Below, piece after piece: positions 1-21,322 of a stretch of 64,000 nucleotides of DNA. The notes under the pieces are model-generated. The model was not told the origin of the DNA. It saw nothing but the letters and a program-made list of their open reading frames with translations, and did no database searches. The position numbers were made by a program, and so were the translations under genes. This stretch comes from Balanoglossus misakiensis (lineage: Eukaryota > Hemichordata). The stretch's first letter is position 1, and each line of letters begins with the position of its first letter. The stretch covers positions 12,152,001-12,216,000 of the forward strand of contig CM082585.2 of NCBI GenBank assembly GCA_040954595.2. The letters are read 5' to 3'.

Positions 1-1900
1 ACACAAATTTTATTTTAACCTTGCCATTTACAACATCAACATTAACATGCATGCTGTATATCAATGTTAATGTAAACAATGCCGACACAAGATTGGAATA
101 TAAAAGACCTGAATTTCCATTTATATCTTATTTTTCTCAATTAAGATAATTACTCTGGCGTCATGGACAGAATTAATAGTATTTAAACGTGATCTGTATC
201 ATAAATGATTTCCAGTACAGCAGGGAGAACCAGTAAGTATACTGAACACAGTATAATCCGTGAAAGAGATATTCATGTATATGGATCTCTGGCAAAAGAC
301 CAGGAAGTGTTGTCTGTGTTTCTGAAATAGTGAGCCTCCCCTACTCCATGTGTATCACCTACCATATATCAATCTGTCACAATCTAAACACAAATCATGC
401 AGTCATTATACGTATTTCCTTGGTCTGATCAATATTTCATGACATTTCACTTATCTCAACCTCTACTTCACCATCTCATGAACCTGTCAGGCATAAATAT
501 ACCTTGGCTGGGAAACCCCTTATGCAACATCATTTTGTCTTCAAGCGATATTACGATGCATAGTTTACAGGTACACTGAAACTTTAATGGGAAGAAGACG
601 ATCTCTGACCACTCTCTCTGATGAAGACCTATTTGATACTCTTTCATGCATGCACAGGACTTTTATTTAGTGATACAGACATCCGAGATGACAACTATTG
701 CTTAATATGTATCTGACTCATTTCATGCAAATTTTGTAAACAATGTGAACGATTCCGGGAATGCTTTATGCACTCTTCACTATTTGCTTTTTTCAACATT
801 TCAACAGTACATTGACACACTCTGAAAACAGTGGGTTCAGTACGTTATACTTATTTTGCAAACCATACATTTACCAAAAGGTCACAGAGGACATAATACA
901 CTCGAGATTATTATTCCAAACAGCACGGTTGTTGAATGCGAATGTACCGTTGAAAATACAAGCGTTTATCATAAAGAGTTATTCACACACATATTACATG
1001 TCCAGGTATCAGGATATTTAGGTCGACACAAAAAGTGCATGTTTTCATGTTGCACGATTTTCATCTCCGCAGGAAGCTCAATTTTCCATAAATGCCACAA
1101 GACTCGGAACTAGACCCTTTGTACTATTTCATCAATAACACATCACTCGGTAATATTGTAACTAATACGGATATAATCAAAGTATTATATACACACATAC
1201 ACCCACCAGATCTACAAAGTACAAACTCATTTATACCTACATATGTTCTCCGAATAAACAAAATTGGATTTTACAGCACGATATCATTAACCAAGCCTTT
1301 ATAAACTGTATGATCAACAGCTATACGTTGTCAATGGTACAAGCTATGATGACGTGTCCAACTGGATGATCAGTTCAGTAATGTTGGCCAATTTCAAATG
1401 TCAGCTATCATTCTCAAGACTTACATGTGAACAATAATATTTGTCGCAAATCCTGGCGGTTGGTGAATACAAATTGTGCGTGTTCAAGATACCCAGGGGC
1501 GCCATCGATTTACCCGACAGTGATTACAAATTGGCCAATCTTGCCAGTAGTTTTGCGTTCGAATACCCACAATAACAGAAATGATTGAGAATCACATCAA
1601 TCCCACCCTGGAGCGTAATTATCAACATGGTGGACGAGGCAACTGACAGATATAAAGACCAAAGTTTTATAGTTCTAAAAAGGTTACATTTGGCTCAGCT
1701 TTTATAAGGTTTTTATCAAGCACGCATGATAAACAATCAGTGTGTAAGACTTCTGTTTTTCCGTCAAAGCAATCAAAATTTAATGGTATACTCAAGAGCC
1801 TGATGTTTCAGGAAGTCCACATCACAAAGAGATGCTTCGTGGAGGCGCTCTACACACAGGAAAAGAATTGTTCAAACTCATCAAACCCATCGACTCTTAC
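1..1900. other. Left-edge non-coding stretch, probably ABCC intron
   Basis: No exon was recognised here on either strand. The ABCC gene on the minus strand reaches its last visible donor at 1900 in the middle of a codon of the second Walker A motif, so its downstream exons (signature, Walker B, stop) must lie at or beyond the left edge. I looked for the expected NBD2 remainder and did not see it. The two overlapping plus-strand frames at 761-1113 have no protein-like character. Confidence 0.5.
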
Positions 1901-10075
<8,175 letters not shown>

Positions 10076-13000
10076 TCTGATTTATGACTGAGTGGAGTAA
10101 ACACAGGATTAGGTCACTTTGAATAGACCCCTTAGGATGTGGTCAAAACTATAGAGAAGGGGTGTCACACAGTTTCAGTTGATACTTCAAAAATCTGCTA
10201 TAAAGGTCAGACAGGAGAGGGGTTAAGATTTATTGCATCCTCTGGAGAGATCTCCATTTGCAGAGAGACGACAGTATACCAGACCAAAATAAAGATAGAA
10301 ACAAGTGATACAAGGAGACTATATTCTTCAAACCACACGCAGGAAAACCACGAAAACTGTACTTCTAAATGTAAGGAAATTTAAGCAAATGGTGGCAGAT
10401 TGTTGACTGCTCCGAATGAAACGCCCGAAAGCAAATTTCATGGCTCAGCAGTGACCGCTTGTATCAGGAAGATAGATGTAACGATAGTGTTAGAAACAGA
10501 TTATGCTGGAAATCTCAAAAGATAAAGAGCATGTAGTATGTAAAAGGGAAAGCCAGCGAGTTAAAAATGTATTCATGAAAGGGTATTTGTAAAATGCCAT
10601 TTATATTCACTCACCGTTATCCAGTCGCCCCAGAATCAGTTCAGGGTACGCGACACAGATACAGACTTCACTTATCCCTCGAAGAAGCAGTCATTCTGAT
10701 GAAAAAAGGACAGGAAAGTCTATATCTGAGCTTTCACCGAATATTTCTAGATTCTACTGAGAACAAGAACTCTTAAATGAACTGTGGATGCTCACCTATG
10801 TAACATTTACAAGCGAGGGCCCTGCAAAGATGTTGAACTCGACAGATGTTGCACTTGGTTGTAGGGACGTTGGCGAGCTATCTGAGGTGAAGCAGTCCAG
10901 GGTGTCGTTTGCCTGACGATTTATTGCCCTTTTCCCTGACGCATAACATTTCCTCCGGGATATCCAAGTCCGCACGCCTGGATGCTGATTAAGCGGGAAT
11001 TGATTTATTATTATTACATCGGAGAGCGCCATCGTACGTAGGCATCAAAAACATGTAATTTTCGTCTACAGCGTTGGGGGCGTTCCTCATTTTTGTCGAA
11101 TTTGTAAACTTTCGGGTTATACCACTCCAGCTGTCCTTAAAAGCATATACTAGTATTGCCACGATCAGTAGTAGGGGATTTACCGTCTATGGTTTTACAG
11201 ATATACTTGTTATTCGCTGATAAAACTTGAGATAAAAGATCAAACCAACAACAGACCGGTCACCTTGACACTAGATTTTTGTATTCTACGACCAAGTCGT
11301 GGATATTCCACATGGTCTATGGTCAGACAGTCAAACGTGTCGACTCTCTTGAGCGAAGTCTGAACCTTAATGGCCTTGCAAGTACGTGACGTACAAAGTT
11401 TTTAAACTAAAAGTTCGAAGACCGAAATAAAGTGGGCGGTTTTTCAAACAGGCGATCGATTGGACTCATCACAACAACTACCGATGGAAATTTAAAGTCA
11501 TTTTAAAGGTCGAGCGGAGAAACATTAATATTTAAACCAAATCTGATAACTGCAACATACGTGAATACAGGACAGTCAACTTTATCATCTATATGATATC
11601 TGGGTAATTCTTCTCTGGTAGTTATCTCCCCTCTTCCTGAGTAGCAGACCGTGTGTTCAGAAGACATACAAAATTGAAGTTTGGTTTGCGATGCGTCCAA
11701 CTTATCGCAAACCTTGACTGATCACCGGACGCAATCGTCTTCATGTTTTCCTAGCCAGTTCTCCGGGACTCGATATAAATGGATCTCAGAATTGGATAAT
11801 TGCGCTCGACTCGCGAAGATTATCCAGACACTACAGGTAAGAGAGGATGCCCGAATCATTGTGTGCTAGCAAGTGGCACCGCAAGGCAGATGAGAGTAAC
11901 CTATCGCTCTTCATCAGGTGTCAAATATTGCTAGGACAAATTACTGCATAATAAATGGCTTGAGCAGGTAAATGAATTATGGATATTATAATACACATTG
12001 TCCAGTGGTCCAATAATTTTCATTGGATTTTTATTGGGGATCCTAAACCTGTTGAAACTTATGACTTGGTAACGGTATTGACTGCCAAATCATACAACTA
12101 ACATTTTGAGGAAAAGGAATTGTCGTTTCGCTCTCTTTCACGAAGGCAAACGTGGGACAGGAATGACAAATTCATTTAAAGGTTTAACCACTCGACTACC
12201 CACAATTGGCCATACTACACATATAATTTCACGTATACTGTAACCATTCAATAAGTTGTGAATATGGCAACCAGTTAGGGCCTTTGACCCTTGTATCTAT
12301 CTGAGCGCATCATATATTTATAATCATCTCAAAACTAGGTCAGTAGCAAAATGGCTCAATCAATTCTGGCTTTAGAATGGGATAACCAGTCTGACACGTC
12401 AAATTATTTTTTTAAATGAGCCATGTCGTGTGTGTTTTTTTCTTGTCTACTGAATCCAATCCAGACGAGTTCGCCGCGAGGTGCTAGAATGGTCGGTGAA
12501 CTATAACCTACTCTTACAAAGTCCGATGGTGGATGAATATCCATGTTTAACCCATGACCAGATAACAAACTAATTAATTCTGATAAGCGTCTGGGGCTGC
12601 CGAATTCTGCGTGGTCAGTCTGTACGAGCATTTCATTCACAGGTGGCGTTTGGTTTTCAGTTGACGTCATCTCTCATTTCCTATTGAAACTGGAAATCAA
12701 TAATGTCGTCAGGTCACATTTGCATGCCTCAGAAGTTGTCCATGACAACTGGTAATTTTGCAATCGTGGAGTTTCCGTTCACACTGAGTGCAGAACTGCC
12801 TGCGATATGACTCCTACAAACAAAATACTATGAATGTGGCTGCAAAACCTTTTCCTTCTCGTCATTATCTACTGATAGTGACGGGTTTCGATCCAAACGA
12901 AACCCAAGTGACGCCGCCTTCAACGGCCAGAATCAGTGTGGTACGGGAATGTTTAGATGGTGAGAGTACACCTGGTCTGCCATACACCCGACGTTGCCAG

Positions 13001-13188
13001 ATGTGCATGTGACACACGGCCATTCATTCATCGATTTTCTTGCCAGGGAGTTCACCGCCACTGATGTAGGCTAGAAAGTCTTTCTTCTGACGCATAGCGC
13101 TGTGGTTTTCTCGTCCAGGCCTGACAGCTCAAAACAGTCAAGGGGCGTGTCCCAAAGGTTTTCCAAACACCGGGAATAAGGCGAAAAC
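10076..13188. other. Intergenic region between divergent ABCC and MFS genes
   Basis: About 3.1 kb separating two genes that read away from each other, so it should hold both promoters. A possible 3' splice site (ccactcag) lies 15 bases before the ABCC start codon, suggesting an upstream untranslated exon. The only frame that looks at all protein-like is on the minus strand at 12404-12670 (listed separately). No repeats or RNA genes were recognised. Confidence 0.5.
12404..12670 (-). CDS. Unrecognised 88-codon open frame, doubtful
   Basis: A complete ATG-to-stop frame on the minus strand. The product starts MTSTENQTPPVNEMLVQTD and is mixed polar and hydrophobic in composition without low complexity. 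It has no membrane segment or motif I recognise. It lies in an otherwise empty intergenic region and has no partner exons that I can see. It could be a small gene, a lone exon or chance; the evidence is only its length and balanced composition. Confidence 0.15.
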   Translation of the reverse strand: MTSTENQTPPVNEMLVQTDHAEFGSPRRLSELISLLSGHGLNMDIHPPSDFVRVGYSSPTILAPRGELVWIGFSRQEKNTHDMAHLKK

Positions 13189-16100
13189 ATGACGTCATCA
13201 ACAGACGAGAAGACAGCAGAAGAAGAGGAACCGCAGAGGTCAACATGTCGCGGCATTCTTGTGATTTTGGGTGGTGTTCTTATTCATATGACCATCGGTA
13301 CAAATTCAAGTTACTCATTCGGTAAGTTGAAAAAATATATGGCGTTTTCTCTTCTTCAAACGATCACTTCTTTTTGGTGACCTCTGTGTGTCTGTTGACA
13401 AGACTTCTATTCGCAAAACTGTTTGCATGTTAGATAAAATGCAACAGAAACGGATATCGTCCCGCCAGAGCGCAACAAAAAGCATACAATTGACACCAAA
13501 AACATCCACAACGTCCACAAATAACAAGAAACTAATACGTAAAATAATCAACTCTACTTCAGGTATGCTTGGCCCCTATATTACGTCATATATTCGAGAA
13601 CGAAGCACACCTGCCGACCTAACATCCGAGGTATGTATTCAAATTCCAAGATTTGCATAATTGGGCACAGTCGCTTCTGAACTTAAAATATATCCAGTTA
13701 TAAGCTTCTAAAATTGAAAACACTTTGTAGCTAACTATTTTATGCTTTTTTACTTCAAGGATACCACGCTGATCTATTCCGTTGCGCACGCCGTTCAAGC
13801 TTTGATGATGTTTTGGGCGGGCTTTATGGAATGGGAGTTCGGAGCTAGAGTAGCATCACTGATGGGGGCGCTCATACTGACGTAAGTCCAGCCAATCAGG
13901 GATCTACAAACGATCAACATACAATAATGTGCACATACCTTATATCATAGAGTGACTTCACCTGTATACAAACATCGCTGAAAACACGCGGAACAGTTCC
14001 TTGGCATTTCACGCTCCGCATGATCCTGAAAGAAAATGACACAAAATGAATAAACTACATTTATCTCCTTTTGCTCTAGGACAGGAATGTTGTTGACGTT
14101 CTTGACGATTCAGTTTTCATTTCCATTGGTCGTCTTGACATCGGGTTTGGTCTATGGCATCGGTCTTGGAATCGCTTACATACCACCTTGGTTGTGTGTC
14201 ATACGGGTAAGCTTTATTGCCGAAGTATCACATATAGTCTCTGACACAAAAATCGTTTGCGTGCGTGAGTACTATGAAACTTGTCACTGATCAACTAGAT
14301 AACAAAGAGGATAATTATGATCATTATATATTTAGAATAAACAATTAACGACTCATATCAAATATTTTCCCTTAATATCAGTGGTTTCCAAGCAAGAAAG
14401 GTTTCGTTATCGGTCTGGTAGTGGCTGGATTTGCCCTCGGAGGTTTTGTCTTCGGTCTGATCGAGAAGTTCTTCATAAACCCATCAAACTTACCTCCGGA
14501 CAAAGCTGATCCTGAAGATCCCACACAAATGTAAGGTAAACTTGGTGACACGTGTTTTATGACGGAGTAGTATAATTGTGTTATCGTTCATTCCCTTTTC
14601 TCTTTAAATAACTTCCAAAGTTGATGACTATACAACTTACGTGTTGCTCTTGTTTCCATGGCGACATCCAGGTACTATTCCCAGGACGAAATTCTGGATA
14701 GAGTGCCATATGTCTATCTACTAATGGCTGGTCTGTTTGCAATATGTCAAATAGCAGGAGCAGCTCTGATTCGAAATCCCCCTGGATACGAGGTAAAGAA
14801 AGACAGTGTGTTTTTATTTACAAATTTTTATTTACACTTTTTGATGCAGAGTCCTGTAGTTGCCAGTTCATCAAAACCATCTATGTTTAAGTGCTCTATC
14901 GTGCTATTGTTGTTACATTGTATTTGACTTGTGGACATGTGACACTTTTATATTGAGATTCCATACATTTGTACTGAACTTAGGCATCAATGTCTCTTAT
15001 GGCGCATGTTTATTGCACAGAGGCCGGTGTTGTGGGGATCGTCAAAGAAAGAGAAAAAGCCAGATGAAAAAACGCCGCTCTTGGAAGAGAAAGAAGAGAG
15101 TTTGGAGCACAAGAGTTTAGATTTAGGTGCTGCCGCCGAGATTGTGAGCGACGACGAGGAGGAAGACCCCAAGATGTCCGGAAAATCAGTTACTCCATGG
15201 AAAATGCTAGCGACCAGACCGTTTTGGACGCTGTGGGCTGTCTATGTTTTAATGACACAGACGCAGGTGATGGTTTCATCGCTGTATCAGGTAAAAGAAC
15301 CACTTACTCGAATAATTATTTTGAGCGAGCATGATGCAACACGCAGATACATAATCTAACAGGTGGCAATGTTTCCCCTCTCTGCAGTCATATGGAAAAG
15401 AGTTTATTGACAGCTCCAGCTACATGCTAGCCTTGACGATCTGTTCGTCGATTTTCAATGCACAAGGACGAATCGTTTGGGGTAAATTGGCCGATAAATT
15501 GTCGTTCAAGGTAGGAAGAACGTCTTATCTCATAGTGTTGTTAACATCACAATCGTCTCATAAGTTTGGAGGTATCGTGTTCTTCATAACGTTTCGTTTA
15601 AGTAACTTAACAGCCACATTTAACATGTATTTCAACCCTGCTCATGCAACATTTATCCAACTTAACTATCTCAGGTTTGTTCTGTTTTCTTTCATCTCTA
15701 GCAAGTGATGGCTGCCATGTGTTCGGTGAACGCAGTCTTCGTTTTGACCTTACCCCTAGCCCCAGCGGCCGGAAAAGTTATGTTCTTCATATGGCTCTGT
15801 ATTGTCTTTTTCACGTTTACTGGTATATTTTCAGTTATTCCATCGGTCACGACGAGGTGAGTTGCTTATTTCTTGAGTTCTGTGTCAACTGGTACCATAC
15901 AACAGTATGGTGGCGCTATGCAAGAGACGCCATGTTGTCTTTATACTGTCCACACACCTCTTTACGGCAACAATCTCCCTCTCAGATTATTTTGTACACC
16001 TTTGTTGTTTTGACAGAGTATTTGGTATGAAATACAGTGGTATGAACTACGGTCTGGTGTTCACAGGGACTGCGCTGTCCTCTATCTTGGGTGCTTACTT

Positions 16101-16389
16101 CGATGATGATATCGTCGATGGTATAGGTTGGGGTGGTATGTTCGTATACTGTGGACTGTGTTCATTTTTAGGTAAGCGCTCTTTGTCGAAATCAAATTTT
16201 ATTCGAAATAATACGGATAAAAGGACGACATAAACCTTTCAGCAATTAATAGTTGACTGTTTGCCGAGTTAATAAATAAAAAATGTCAACATCAATAACA
16301 TTGTTTTAAAGTGTCACCGTCTCTCTCTTTCAGCGATGCTGGTGGCGTTGACGTTCAACGTGAAAACGCCTTCTGGGGACGATATTTAG
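13189..16389 (+). CDS. MFS transporter, OFA/monocarboxylate-type (12 TM)
   Basis: A predicted proton- or anion-coupled carrier of small organic acids in a cell membrane. Exons: 13189-13321, 13563-13630, 13760-13881, 14080-14206, 14382-14530, 14672-14792, 15021-15290, 15388-15510, 15702-15856, 16017-16171, 16334-16389. They sum to 1479 bases, a 492-residue protein with one clean frame. Two sets of hydrophobic helices flank an acidic, Lys-rich cytoplasmic loop (exon 15021-15290). Loop 4-5 has WFPSKKGFVIGLVVAGF, the helix-5 pattern typical of the oxalate:formate antiporter and monocarboxylate branch, followed by FINPSN. The second half has IVWGKLADKLS, the MFS cytoplasmic G-x-L-x-D pattern. The MFS fold is firm; the substrate is not known. 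Animal members of this branch are little studied, so I give no symbol. A possible poly(A) signal ATTAAA is at 16614. Confidence 0.85.
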
Positions 16390-17870
16390 AAATATTTTGT
16401 GTCAGCCCCATCGGTGCTAAAGTTACATGATTTGTACATATTGAACGAAGTGAAGATGAATCCGCGGACGAAAGCTACAATCAGCACGCATTCATTTACT
16501 TGCATTATTTTTGAAATTTTATAGGTCGAGATTTGAAGGGCATACACATTTTCTTGTTCCACATTTCATTGCAATAACATGAGAAAAATCAAATGCACAT
16601 TTTGTAATTTGTGATTAAAAACGTCGAGCTTTAACTGTGAAATGTTAAGTTGGTGTTTCGTAGTCTGCTCCCCTCCCCCGTACAGAAGATGTTCATAAAG
16701 ATTCTCACCGTTCTTGCTTGCCCCATCCTGGCTCCTCCTCAATGATATTGGCAGCCATTTTGAAATTACCCAGAGTGCAGTGCGAATTTCCTTTCAATGA
16801 GGAATAGTATAAAGTTAAAGAAATATCAAATCTTGCAAGAAATCAGGGTCTCGTGTCATTGCCGATGAAGGGTGTACATATATGGATCACATTTTGACCC
16901 TTTGTACCGGGGAACCAATAAAATGTAGACTATACTGACCCCTCCACCTCGCCTAAATCCAGACCGAAGTTGCGTGTACATGTGTTTCCATGGGAAGATT
17001 TAGACTTTTAATCAAAAGTATACGCCGGTGATACCCATTTATAGAAAAATGCAAATTTGTAATTTGAAGTGTCCAGGGTACGCTGTATCCCTTGACCTGA
17101 GATCTGTTTGATCGCGATAAGATAGGTGGCGGAAAGAGGTCAGGCAGGTTTTGCATGCAGTGATTGTTGCATGGTCCTATAGTAGTACAGGCACGGATTC
17201 TCCTTGTACGGGCCCTGCGTCAAAAGGTATGGTGTTTTACAGAGTTTGTGAAGCACTTTCGCTGTAAATATCTTCAAATAACAATTGCTAGTCAACAAAT
17301 CACGGTGTCTAATATGTGTCACAAGGTCAAGGTAAGTTTTATTGTTTTCATTCTCTGTTGCATTGAATGCTAATGGCTATTCCACCGATTATTGGCGATC
17401 AATGCAAGTTCTCGAGCAATCGAACAGAACAGATTCCTGAGTATGACCTCCTATCATGGCATTCTTCCAACAAAGAGTTCATGTCAAAACCAATGGTTAG
17501 AGTTGGTCGGAGTATCAATCTACACTCTACAAAGCACTGAACCCCCATTACAGTCGAAGGTGCAGTTTCTTTATCGTCTTTATCTAAAAGTAAATGTTGA
17601 CAGTCGCATAAATCTGAGATAATTCGGTTATTTTATATATAAAAAATCACATGGGTCCCGAGATATAAACAGTACTATGTATCGACGAGAAAATATCCTC
17701 TTATTTGCTTGATATATGGCAAACTGTGAACAGTTCTATTTGTGTGGGCTTATTGTGCAATGATTTGCAGCAAATAGGTCTAACTGTGGGGTTTTTTGCT
17801 GTATATTTATAGTTCAACATAAAGCTGACCTCACGAACGAAGAGAACGACCCGCAGTTGATATAATAATA
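16390..17870. other. Intergenic region, tandem MFS and DUF229 genes
   Basis: Holds the 3' end of the MFS gene (possible poly(A) signal ATTAAA at 16614-16619) and the DUF229 promoter (TATA-like element at 17802). A 20-base sequence at 16748-16767 recurs exactly at 63348-63367. No convincing coding frame was seen. Confidence 0.5.
17802..17812 (+). promoter_or_regulatory. Possible TATA box of the DUF229 gene
   Basis: The sequence tatatttatag lies about 60 bases before the DUF229 start codon at 17871. That spacing fits a transcription start near 17835 with a short 5' leader. This is inferred from sequence only. Confidence 0.35.
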
Positions 17871-20514
17871 ATGGTGGCCAAAGTACAATTACAGGTTCTA
17901 TTTTTCATCGGGATAGTCCTCTTTGCTGGTCTGTACGCCGTTGCATTTGTCATCCTCAAACCCAGATTTGATGTGCATGCAAACAATGATAGAACGGGGT
18001 CCAAGAATATACAGGCGAAGTTGGATTCAACGTCACCAGACGATCCTTCAGACACTAACACAAACTATAGCACAGATGGAATTGATGAATCCAGAAATAC
18101 AACCGACAGTGATTTCGAATCAGATAGTTTTTCAAGCCATCAAACGAGGGACACTATGACCAACCATCATGAAAACAACTTCACCGAGGATGAAGATTCG
18201 TTACGCACAACAGAATATAGTGAATGGAACCAGGTACTGTTGCGGAATATGTCGGGTAGATTTCTTAAACATCAGGATAAAATTATCAAACCATCGAGTT
18301 CGGACAGAAATGTAGTGACGGAAGATCTGCAAAACGCTGAGGAACCCGCATGCAGAATTCCCAGCTTGGATCCGTATCACTCTAGTATTAAGCATCTGAT
18401 CGACGACCCTGAACCCCTCGATTGCCTGGCGAGAAATGGACGCCAAGATTTGTTATATTTCGACGTCAGCGGAGACAAAGTGTGGATTAATAGTACAGTT
18501 TTAGCCGACAGGAAACTAAATCTGTGCAGCTATGCTTACGTCAAACGTTTGGACGATCAACTGACGATATTTGGAGACGACACCGTAGTAGAGTTCAATA
18601 ATAAAACGGATTTCACTTCTGATGTTTTACTTATTGACGGAATCACCGCAGATTTTCTCGGTGTTACTTGCGAATTTACCGGCGATGGCGATCAGAAGAC
18701 TTTTGAGATGCATGCTCATATATTTCCCCTCCCAAACGTTTTGAAAAATGAGGAAAAGTCGTCCCGTTCAGAAGGATTAGATGTAGATGTTATAATGGTT
18801 GGCTTTGAGTCAACCTCGAGGATGAATTTTATCCGGAAAATGCCGAAAAGTTACCGATATTTGACCGAGATTATGGACTCCGTGGTTTTAGAAAGTTATA
18901 ATATCATTGGCGACGCCACAGCTGAAGCTTTGATTCCAATGCTGACGGGGAGCCGCTGGCCAGAACTGCCGGAAACAAGGAAAGGAGTGGAAGGCGCACA
19001 ATCTGTCGAAGTTTATCCTCATATTTGGAAAAAGTTCAAAGAGCGGGGATACGCCACTCTTTTTGCCGAAGATTCTCCTCATCTCTCCGCATTCAACAGA
19101 CAATTCAATGGTTTCACAGATCAACCAACGGACCACTACATGAGAACGTACTGGCTAAAATCATGCGCTTTAACTGATGGGTACGATTTCTTGAACAATC
19201 CCAAGATCTGTGAAGGCGCTAGACCAGAACACCTGGTCATGTTGAACTACTTGAAAGAATTCCAAATCAAATATGAAAAAATCAACAAGTTCGGTTTCAT
19301 GTTTATAACTGAGCTGAGCCACAGTGATATCAATTTTCTTGGCTGGGCAGATGATGACTTTCTGAAGTACTTGAAATCTGTTTTTGAAGGAGATCACTTG
19401 AGAAACACGATACATTTTGTCTTTGGTGATCATGGTGCCAGGTATGATTCAATCCGCAACACGATGCAAGGAAAGATGGAGGAAAGATTACCGTTCATGT
19501 CGGTGTATTTACCACCGACGCTGCGCAAATCACACCCATACATGTACGACAATTTACGCAAGAACTCGGACCGGCTATCCACACCGTTCGACGTTCATGC
19601 GACATTGGAAGACCTGCTTGGGTGGACATACAAATCAGAGACTGTTAATGCGTCCAAAAGAGCCATCAGTTTGCTGAGAGAGATTCCCACTGCAAGAACG
19701 TGTGAAGATGCTGGTGTGGATACTCACTGGTGTGCTTGTTTGAATTGGGCTGACGTTGATACTAATACTGTCGAGGTAATGTGAATTTGCTTTATGCCCT
19801 GGTGTTGGTTGATTTGTTCAGTGAGTCAATAAGTGAGTCAGTCAGTCAGTTAGTCAATGAATGACTGAATGAGTCAGTCATCAGTGAGAGCATTACACAC
19901 TTATAAGCAACGTTGTTTCTTCATCACAGGTCCAGGAGGCGTCAGCAGCAATTGTAGAGTTCGTTAATGAATTGACAGAACCCTACCGAGAGTATTGTGC
20001 GGAATTAAAATTGTTTGATGTGAAAAATGCACAAAGAGGGGCCCCTAACGACAAGGTATGTTGTTGGTATTTGCTTGACGATTAACTAATATATTGAGGC
20101 ACTTTTCAGACATGTCGTTCCATCATGCTACACCAAGCACCATGAAGAGGGAAGAAGAAATATTTTTACCATATTGCAACTTTCAAACACAGTAAACCAC
20201 ATTTCATTGTTATTCTGTTTTATTATGCAAAGATACTACGCTACATTGGAAGTATTGACGACGACCAACTACAAGCTGGATTTGATGCGCCTGACACTGT
20301 CATCCACGACATGAAAGTCAACTACCAAGTCACCATAGAAACCGTTCCAGGACATGGTTTATTTGAAGGGACAGTGACATTTCAAAGCGGGAGTCTTGAC
20401 ATTGTTGTTGATAAAGAAATCAGTAGAATTAACCTCTATGGTGATCAGCCTAAATGCATAGCACAAAAACATCCACACATCACAAAGTTTTGTTATTGCA
20501 AAGACAATTTATGA
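17871..20514 (+). CDS. DUF229 family type II membrane protein (alkaline-phosphatase-like fold)
   Basis: Exons 17871-19775, 19930-20055 and 20233-20514 give 770 residues. The N-terminus is a signal anchor (helix at about residues 8-29), then an acidic Ser/Thr/Asn-rich stalk, then the catalytic-type domain, which would face the lumen or outside. Family landmarks: GFESTSRMNF at 311 (most relatives as I recall read G-x-D-S-x-S-R), GDATAEALIPMLTG from 347 with a candidate nucleophile Thr350, and FGDHGARYDSI with the metal-binding-type DHG at 520-522, then KMEERLPFMSVYLPP. The domain belongs to the same superfamily as sulfatases and phosphoethanolamine transferases, but the substrate of DUF229 proteins is unknown. 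Start: the first ATG after a TATA-like element. The large first exon is unusual here. Possible poly(A) signal ATTAAA at 20628. Confidence 0.88.
19822..19890. repeat. Degenerate (AGTC)/(GAGT)n repeat in DUF229 intron 1
   Basis: Imperfect four-base repeats with shifting phase inside the first intron (19776-19929). Confidence 0.7.
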
Positions 20515-21322
20515 CAACATACAACTCTATGTATATAGAATATAGAAATACATTTCTATACTTGAAATTCATCTCATGATTTTGACCATTAACACACTTC
20601 ATTAACAGTTCATATTTTACCGTGCTGATTAAAATAACATGTATACTTACATCTTCTGTTAAACACACAAGACAGTCTCACAATGATTGCCAAAAATTTG
20701 GTTAATATTTTGTTAGAGAAAAAACTGGCTTTTAATAATAAGGCTATCAACTGAATATACATGTATCACTACAAAAATATGGTTAAAGCTAAAAGAAATA
20801 TCTTCTATTACAATATATACATGTCAAAGAATGCTCATATTAAGGTTGAATGAAGATTACAAAGAACAGCGGGAGGGCAGTGGGTGTTGTGATAAGAATG
20901 CTGTCATACGCCATTAAACAAAAGATAATGTACAAGCATTTATAGATGGCGCTATATATATATAAAACGTCGGAGTTGCAATATTCTCATCTGGATTGTC
21001 CAACACAACTGAGCTTGACGTAATCCCTTAGCACAATGGAAAAGAAAATTAAGGTAGTGAGATTTTTAAAAGGCATTGTGATTGTCAATACTGTACTATA
21101 TCTCAGAATGCTGTGTGGTTTTTTGTTTCAATGGATTCTTCAGTTTTGGTATGAAAAGTTTATTTCAATGTTTAAAGTACAATGTATGTGATAAAATGAA
21201 GACTGGATGGATGAATGAATGAATGAATGAATGTATGAATGAATGAATGAATGAATGAATGAATGAATGAAAACAACCCTGAACTGGTTTACAACACTGG
21301 CCTCTCCTTTCCCCATCATTCA
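20515..21322. other. Intergenic region between convergent genes
   Basis: Lies between the DUF229 stop (plus) and the stop of the minus-strand membrane-protein gene. It holds a candidate poly(A) signal for each: ATTAAA at 20628 (plus) and TTTATT at 21159-21164 (AATAAA on minus). It also holds an (ATGA)n microsatellite and a TATA-like run at 20953-20965 followed by a short ATG-to-donor stretch. Confidence 0.55.
21205..21270. repeat. (ATGA)n microsatellite
   Basis: About 16 tetranucleotide copies with one TATG interruption. It lies between the stop codon of the minus-strand gene and its likely poly(A) signal, so it would be transcribed as (TTCA)n in that 3' UTR. Confidence 0.95.

Noticed and set aside
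761-1113. Two overlapping plus-strand frames of about 85 codons
   Set aside because: No family similarity, AT-rich composition, and no supporting splice or promoter signals.
21205-21270. Tandem repeats considered as a CRISPR-like or satellite array
   Set aside because: This and the other arrays (6517, 6701, 7631, 19822) are simple microsatellites with no spacer structure.
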